A stretch of 7,432 nt of DNA, from positions 1 through 7,432 of the forward strand of contig JAMCTD010000028.1 of NCBI GenBank assembly GCA_023380995.1. Direction: 5' to 3'. The translations under genes and the position numbers were made by a program. Shown here in pieces: positions 4,703 to 7,432 of this stretch; the stretch's first letter is position 1, and the number at the start of each line of letters is the position of its first letter. A model generated the notes under the pieces. The model had not been told where the DNA came from. It saw only the letters and a program-made list of their open reading frames with translations, and made no database searches. This stretch comes from Patescibacteria group bacterium. Lineage in GTDB: Bacteria > Patescibacteria > Microgenomatia > Daviesbacterales > UBA10151.

Positions 4703-6802
4703 ATGAACTTAAACACTCCATTATCTCAACTAACAGGTATTGGACCAACGCTTTTGTATAAGTTACAAATATTGAATTTAAATACTGTTGAGGACCTAAT
4801 TTATCATTTTCCCTATCGTTATGATGATTTTTCCAATACCACCTCTGCCTTGGATGCCCAAATAGGGCAGAGTGTGACTTTACAGGGAGAAATTTGGTCC
4901 ATCCAAAATATTTACACTAGATCAAGAAAGATTATTACCAAAGCCTTATTTAACGATGGCACTTCACCCATAGAATTAACTTGGTTTAACTCTTCCTGGC
5001 TTACTAAACAAATCAAAACAGGGGACAGGTTACAAATTTCAGGCAAAATCAGCAAATATAAAAATAAAATTTCCATTGTTGCCCCAAGGTGGGAAAGGAT
5101 AAACAGTTTTCAGTCTTCAGCTATCAGCAATCAGACTTTGCACACAGGAAGATTAGTGCCTGTTTATCCTGAAGTTTCAGGCATCTCATCAAAATGGCTG
5201 CGTACAAAAATAGACAAGCTGTTACCTCAGGTATTAGATCAGGTGCAAGACCCACTGCCACAACAAGTTCTGAACAATATGCTGCCACTTACAACAGCTA
5301 TCAAACAAATCCACTTTCCCACTGACTTAAAACAAGCAGAAAAAGCCAGGGAAAGGTTGGGTTTTGATGAACTATTTTATGTCTCTTTGGCCACCCAAAA
5401 AGCCAGAATAGAGTGGAGTAAAAAACCTCTAATCGAACCTTTAAAAATTAAGCCTTCAGATATTAAAAATTTTATCAGCAAGCTTCCTTTCAAATTAACT
5501 TCTGCTCAAAATAAAGTCTTAAAAGAAATTTTGGAGGATTTAGGAAAAAACCAACCTATGAATAGGTTAGTCCAAGGAGAGGTGGGTTCAGGAAAAACTG
5601 TGGTGGCAGCAATCGTGGCTTTTATTGTTCACAAAAATAGGCTGAAAACTCTTTTTATGGCCCCAACAGAAATCCTGGCTTTCCAACACTTTGATACTTT
5701 ATCCAAACTCTTATCACAATTTGGAATAAATGTTGGGATATATACAGGAAGCAAGAAGTTTAATAAATTGAAAATGGATAATGGACAATTGAAAACTAAA
5801 AAACAAAAAATTCTCAATTCTCAATTCTCAATTGTCAATTCTATTCCTCATATCATCATTGGCACCCATGCCTTGCTTTCCTCTAAATTAGATATCAAAG
5901 ATGTGGGGCTGATTATTGTTGATGAACAACAACGCTTTGGGGTGGAACAAAGAGCCTTGCTTCGCTCCAAAGCCAAAATCCCACACTTCTTAACCATGAC
6001 AGCCACCCCGATCCCAAGGACTGTTGCTCTGACTATCTATGGTGATTTGGATATGTCTGTTATAGATGCGCTTCCCAAAGGCAGGCAATTGGTTAAAACC
6101 TATGTGGTGCCAGAAAAAAAGAGGGCAGACTCGTATAAATTTATTGCCAAACAAGTAGCAGAAGGTGACCAGGTTTATATTATTACACCTTTGATTGAAG
6201 CTTCTGAAACCCTAAAAACAGTCAAAGCTGCAAAAGTGGAATTCGAGAAATTAAAAACTATATTTCCCAAATTAAAACTGGACTTATTGCATGGCAGAAT
6301 GAAGGGAGTTGATAAAGCTAAGGTCACAGAAGACTTCCGCTTGGGTAAAACCCAAATCCTAGTTTCCACATCAGTAGTAGAAGTAGGTATGGACAATCCC
6401 AATGCCACCATTATGGTAATTGAGGGCGCAGAACGGTTTGGCTTATCTCAACTCCATCAGCTAAGAGGCAGGGTGGGCCGCGGCGCTAAACAATCTTACT
6501 GCCTACTTTATGCCTCCAGTCCTTCAAGCGATGAAAGCAGGAGGCTTAAAATTCTGGAAACCACTTTTGATGGATTAAAATTAGCAGAGCTGGATTTAAA
6601 AATCCGTGGCAGCGGACAAATTTTTGGCAAACTCCAGTCAGGCAGGTTTGAGTTTAAAATAGCCAGTTTTTCCAACTTAACCCTTCTTGAGAAAACTAAA
6701 CAAGCAGCCAAAGATTTACTGGTCTTTGATCCCACCCTTGACAAATACCCACTACTCAAGGCAAAATTACATGAGATCACAGGGGATGTGATGCCTGATT
6801 GA
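4703..6802 (+). CDS. recG: ATP-dependent DNA helicase RecG
   Basis: RecG remodels stalled replication forks and branched recombination intermediates. The 699-residue protein is close to the family's usual length. Residues 7-43 are the N-terminal LTGIGPTLLYKL...HFPYRYDD segment, and about 55-132 form the OB-fold wedge that splits the fork. Helicase motifs follow in order: Walker A GEVGSGKT (292-299), APTEIL (320-325), GTHALL (387-392), Walker B/DExx DEQQRFG (407-413, usually DEQHRFG), TATPIPRT (433-440), STSVVEVGMDNPNA, and QLHQLRGRVGRG (583-594). Near the C-terminus RGSGQIFGKLQSG stands where most RecGs have RGPGxxxGTRQSG. The segment between TGS (348-350) and GTHALL is 36 residues, against about 22 in E. 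coli and B. subtilis; it is encoded by a hairpin-forming heptamer repeat. A leaderless promoter precedes it and rpmF follows after 10 nt. Confidence 0.97.
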   Translation: MNLNTPLSQLTGIGPTLLYKLQILNLNTVEDLIYHFPYRYDDFSNTTSALDAQIGQSVTLQGEIWSIQNIYTRSRKIITKALFNDGTSPIELTWFNSSWLTKQIKTGDRLQISGKISKYKNKISIVAPRWERINSFQSSAISNQTLHTGRLVPVYPEVSGISSKWLRTKIDKLLPQVLDQVQDPLPQQVLNNMLPLTTAIKQIHFPTDLKQAEKARERLGFDELFYVSLATQKARIEWSKKPLIEPLKIKPSDIKNFISKLPFKLTSAQNKVLKEILEDLGKNQPMNRLVQGEVGSGKTVVAAIVAFIVHKNRLKTLFMAPTEILAFQHFDTLSKLLSQFGINVGIYTGSKKFNKLKMDNGQLKTKKQKILNSQFSIVNSIPHIIIGTHALLSSKLDIKDVGLIIVDEQQRFGVEQRALLRSKAKIPHFLTMTATPIPRTVALTIYGDLDMSVIDALPKGRQLVKTYVVPEKKRADSYKFIAKQVAEGDQVYIITPLIEASETLKTVKAAKVEFEKLKTIFPKLKLDLLHGRMKGVDKAKVTEDFRLGKTQILVSTSVVEVGMDNPNATIMVIEGAERFGLSQLHQLRGRVGRGAKQSYCLLYASSPSSDESRRLKILETTFDGLKLAELDLKIRGSGQIFGKLQSGRFEFKIASFSNLTLLEKTKQAAKDLLVFDPTLDKYPLLKAKLHEITGDVMPD
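5107..5134 (+). repeat. Four 7-bp units ending TCAG inside recG
   Basis: Four consecutive heptamers TTTTCAG, TCTTCAG, CTATCAG, CAATCAG share the pattern NNWTCAG. They encode residues about 135-144 (SFQSSAISNQ) in the variable link between the OB-fold wedge and the conserved HTGRLVPVYP segment, a place where RecGs differ in length. With only four imperfect units, chance cannot be excluded. Confidence 0.5.
5766..5840 (+). repeat. 75-bp heptamer-built inverted repeat read in frame within recG
   Basis: Two 30-nt arms, 5766-5795 and 5811-5840, are reverse complements at 24 of 30 positions around a 15-nt A-rich loop. Each arm is itself built of 7-bp units: the right arm is TTCTCAA three times, then TTGTCAA; the left arm is TTGAAAA, TGGATAA, TGGACAA, TTGAAAA. 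Its 75 bp equal 25 codons, so it keeps the frame and supplies about residues 355-379, a polar Lys/Asn/Gln/Ser-rich stretch unlike the usual RecG sequence there. The paired substitutions and shared period argue for a repeat element rather than ordinary coding drift. Confidence 0.75.
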
Positions 6803-6812
6803 CCTATCAACT

Positions 6813-7010
6813 ATGGCTGGTGAACCAAAAAGAAGACATTCTAAAGCTAGAAAACGCACAAGAAGAGCTGCAATAAAATTGGCAGTTAATTTGGTAACCT
6901 GTAAAAACTGCGGTAAAGCGATCTTACCTCATACAGTATGTAAAGAGTGTGGATATTATGCCGGAAAAGCCGCAGTGGCAAAACAAAAAGTCCAAGTCAC
7001 CCGGGCATGA
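6813..7010 (+). CDS. rpmF: 50S ribosomal protein L32
   Basis: L32 is a small structural protein of the large ribosomal subunit. The 65 residues open with the family signature: MAGEPKRRHSKARKRTRRA corresponds to the usual MAVPKRRxSKxRxxxRR. A zinc ribbon follows with Cys30, Cys33 (CKNC), Cys43 and Cys46 (CKEC), so this is a zinc-binding form. The His40 to Cys43 stretch (HTVCKECGYY) is also typical. It starts 10 nt after recG and its stop overlaps the nusB start, so it is probably translated from the recG transcript. No Shine-Dalgarno sequence is present. In many bacteria rpmF sits with plsX; placement between recG and nusB is different. Confidence 0.96.
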   Translation: MAGEPKRRHSKARKRTRRAAIKLAVNLVTCKNCGKAILPHTVCKECGYYAGKAAVAKQKVQVTRA

Positions 7011-7372
7011 AGCAAAAAACTGACCCAAGACACCTCAAAAGAATAGCCTTAATGCAGGATTTATTTTCTTGGCAATTTCGGTCAGACAAGAAACCCAATC
7101 TGAAAATTGAAAAGATAGTATCTAATTTGTCAAAAATTGATAAACTGATTGAGCAGTCTGCCCCGGACCGGCCAATCGGACAAATTAATAAAATTGATTT
7201 AGCTATCTTGCGTCTTGCAGTATTTGAGGTAATAATAGAGAAAGGGGTACCTCCAAAAGTAGTTATTGATGAAGCAGTAGAATTAGGCAAACAATTCGGC
7301 TCTGATTCATCACCAAGCTTTATTAACGGTGCTCTGGGAAAATTGATAGAACTGGAAAAAATCAAAACATAA
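7007..7372 (+). CDS. nusB: Transcription antitermination factor NusB, compact form
   Basis: NusB pairs with ribosomal protein S10 (NusE) at boxA sites to keep RNA polymerase from terminating in rRNA operons. The C-terminal half is diagnostic: INKIDLAILRLAVFEVI (60-76), VPPKVVIDEAVELGKQFG (81-98) and FINGALGKL (105-113). The start chosen is the ATG at 7007, which overlaps the rpmF TGA as ATGA and suggests coupled translation; starting upstream would add 20 residues that are merely rpmF read in another frame. At 121 residues it is shorter than the common 130-150. The shortening falls in the middle, between the N-terminal helix (MQDLFSW) and the INKID segment, while the core is intact. Confidence 0.93.
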   Translation: MKQKTDPRHLKRIALMQDLFSWQFRSDKKPNLKIEKIVSNLSKIDKLIEQSAPDRPIGQINKIDLAILRLAVFEVIIEKGVPPKVVIDEAVELGKQFGSDSSPSFINGALGKLIELEKIKT

Positions 7373-7375
7373 AAT

Positions 7376-7432
7376 ATGATTCAGGAACAACAAATAATTG
7401 CAGCTATTGCATGGCAGAATGAAGGGAGTTGA
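7376..7432 (+). other. Start of an unidentified ORF whose end is probably chimeric
   Basis: An ATG 3 nt after the nusB stop opens a frame that begins MIQEQQIIAAIA and then meets TGA as the last three bases of the window, giving 18 codons. Its final 28 nt are identical to part of recG, so the stop is probably not that of the real gene. The first ten or so codons may be the true start of the next gene of the operon. Too little remains to name it. Confidence 0.35.
7405..7432 (+). repeat. 28-bp exact copy of recG 6285-6312 at the window end
   Basis: The last 28 bases match positions 6285-6312 inside recG without a difference, and the match ends exactly at the final base. In recG it encodes part of LLHGRMKGVD; here it is read in another frame, which argues against a selected duplication. 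A false join or an unresolved overlap at a contig end explains it best. Confidence 0.9.

Noticed and set aside
4495..4716. Minus-strand 73-codon frame across the recG start
   Set aside because: It covers the recG promoter and start codon in antisense, has no promoter or ribosome site of its own that I can see, and competes with a more protein-like plus-strand ORF at 4538-4642.
5811..5840. The heptamer run in recG as a CRISPR or simple slipped tandem repeat
   Set aside because: Units are contiguous with no spacers, which excludes CRISPR. The complementary left arm is not explained by simple slippage of the right arm.
6508..6810. Minus-strand frame of 100 codons within the recG 3' end
   Set aside because: It is a shadow of the clearly conserved recG frame and has no promoter or domain signal.
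6947..7006. Upstream ATG for nusB, adding 20 residues
   Set aside because: These codons lie wholly inside rpmF and encode Cys/Lys/Ser-rich text unlike NusB. The ATGA overlap at 7007-7010 is the natural start.

Overview
The window looks like one end of a contig from a small-genome bacterium of the Candidate Phyla Radiation (Patescibacteria), perhaps a Microgenomates-like lineage. That is an inference from several traits. The DNA is AT-rich and tightly packed. Good Shine-Dalgarno sequences are almost absent. There are conserved-looking membrane proteins of unknown family, a compact NusB and an archaeal-type tyrosyl-tRNA synthetase. TGA ends several clear genes (recG, rpmF), so the TGA-glycine code of Gracilibacteria/Absconditabacteria does not apply.

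Layout, left (1-2662). At the left edge, on the minus strand, is the N-terminal part of atpB, subunit a of F-type ATP synthase, with its promoter at 546-575. Next comes a strong GC-rich palindrome of the CATTGCGAG...GTGGCAATC type (609-647), followed directly by a plus-strand gene for a single-domain GIY-YIG nuclease (669-923). Converging on it is the stump of a HAD-family hydrolase gene (877-1089, minus). Its 3' part is missing exactly where the GIY-YIG unit begins. The stump follows, 1 nt downstream, a 523-residue multi-pass membrane protein of unknown function (1091-2662, minus). The older order on the minus strand was probably membrane protein, HAD, atp operon, with the palindrome plus GIY-YIG unit arriving later.

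Layout, middle (2663-4642). A 49-bp divergent promoter region leads to tyrS on the plus strand. Its stop codon overlaps the stop of the first of two small minus-strand proteins, each with two glycine-rich membrane helices (104 and 107 aa). A 34-codon single-helix ORF lies divergently upstream of them.

Layout, right (4691-7432). recG, rpmF and nusB form a plus-strand operon (10-nt gap, then an ATGA overlap) for fork and recombination repair, ribosome assembly and rRNA transcription antitermination. After nusB only 60 nt remain, and the last 28 nt copy a piece of recG in another frame, so the right edge is probably an assembly artefact.

The most notable signals are: (i) -10 hexamers placed 6-7 nt before the start codon of gene after gene, implying leaderless mRNAs; (ii) the palindrome/GIY-YIG unit and the gene it truncated; (iii) two different 7-bp-periodic repeats inside recG, one a 75-bp hairpin read through in frame between helicase motifs; and (iv) the archaeal-type TyrRS.
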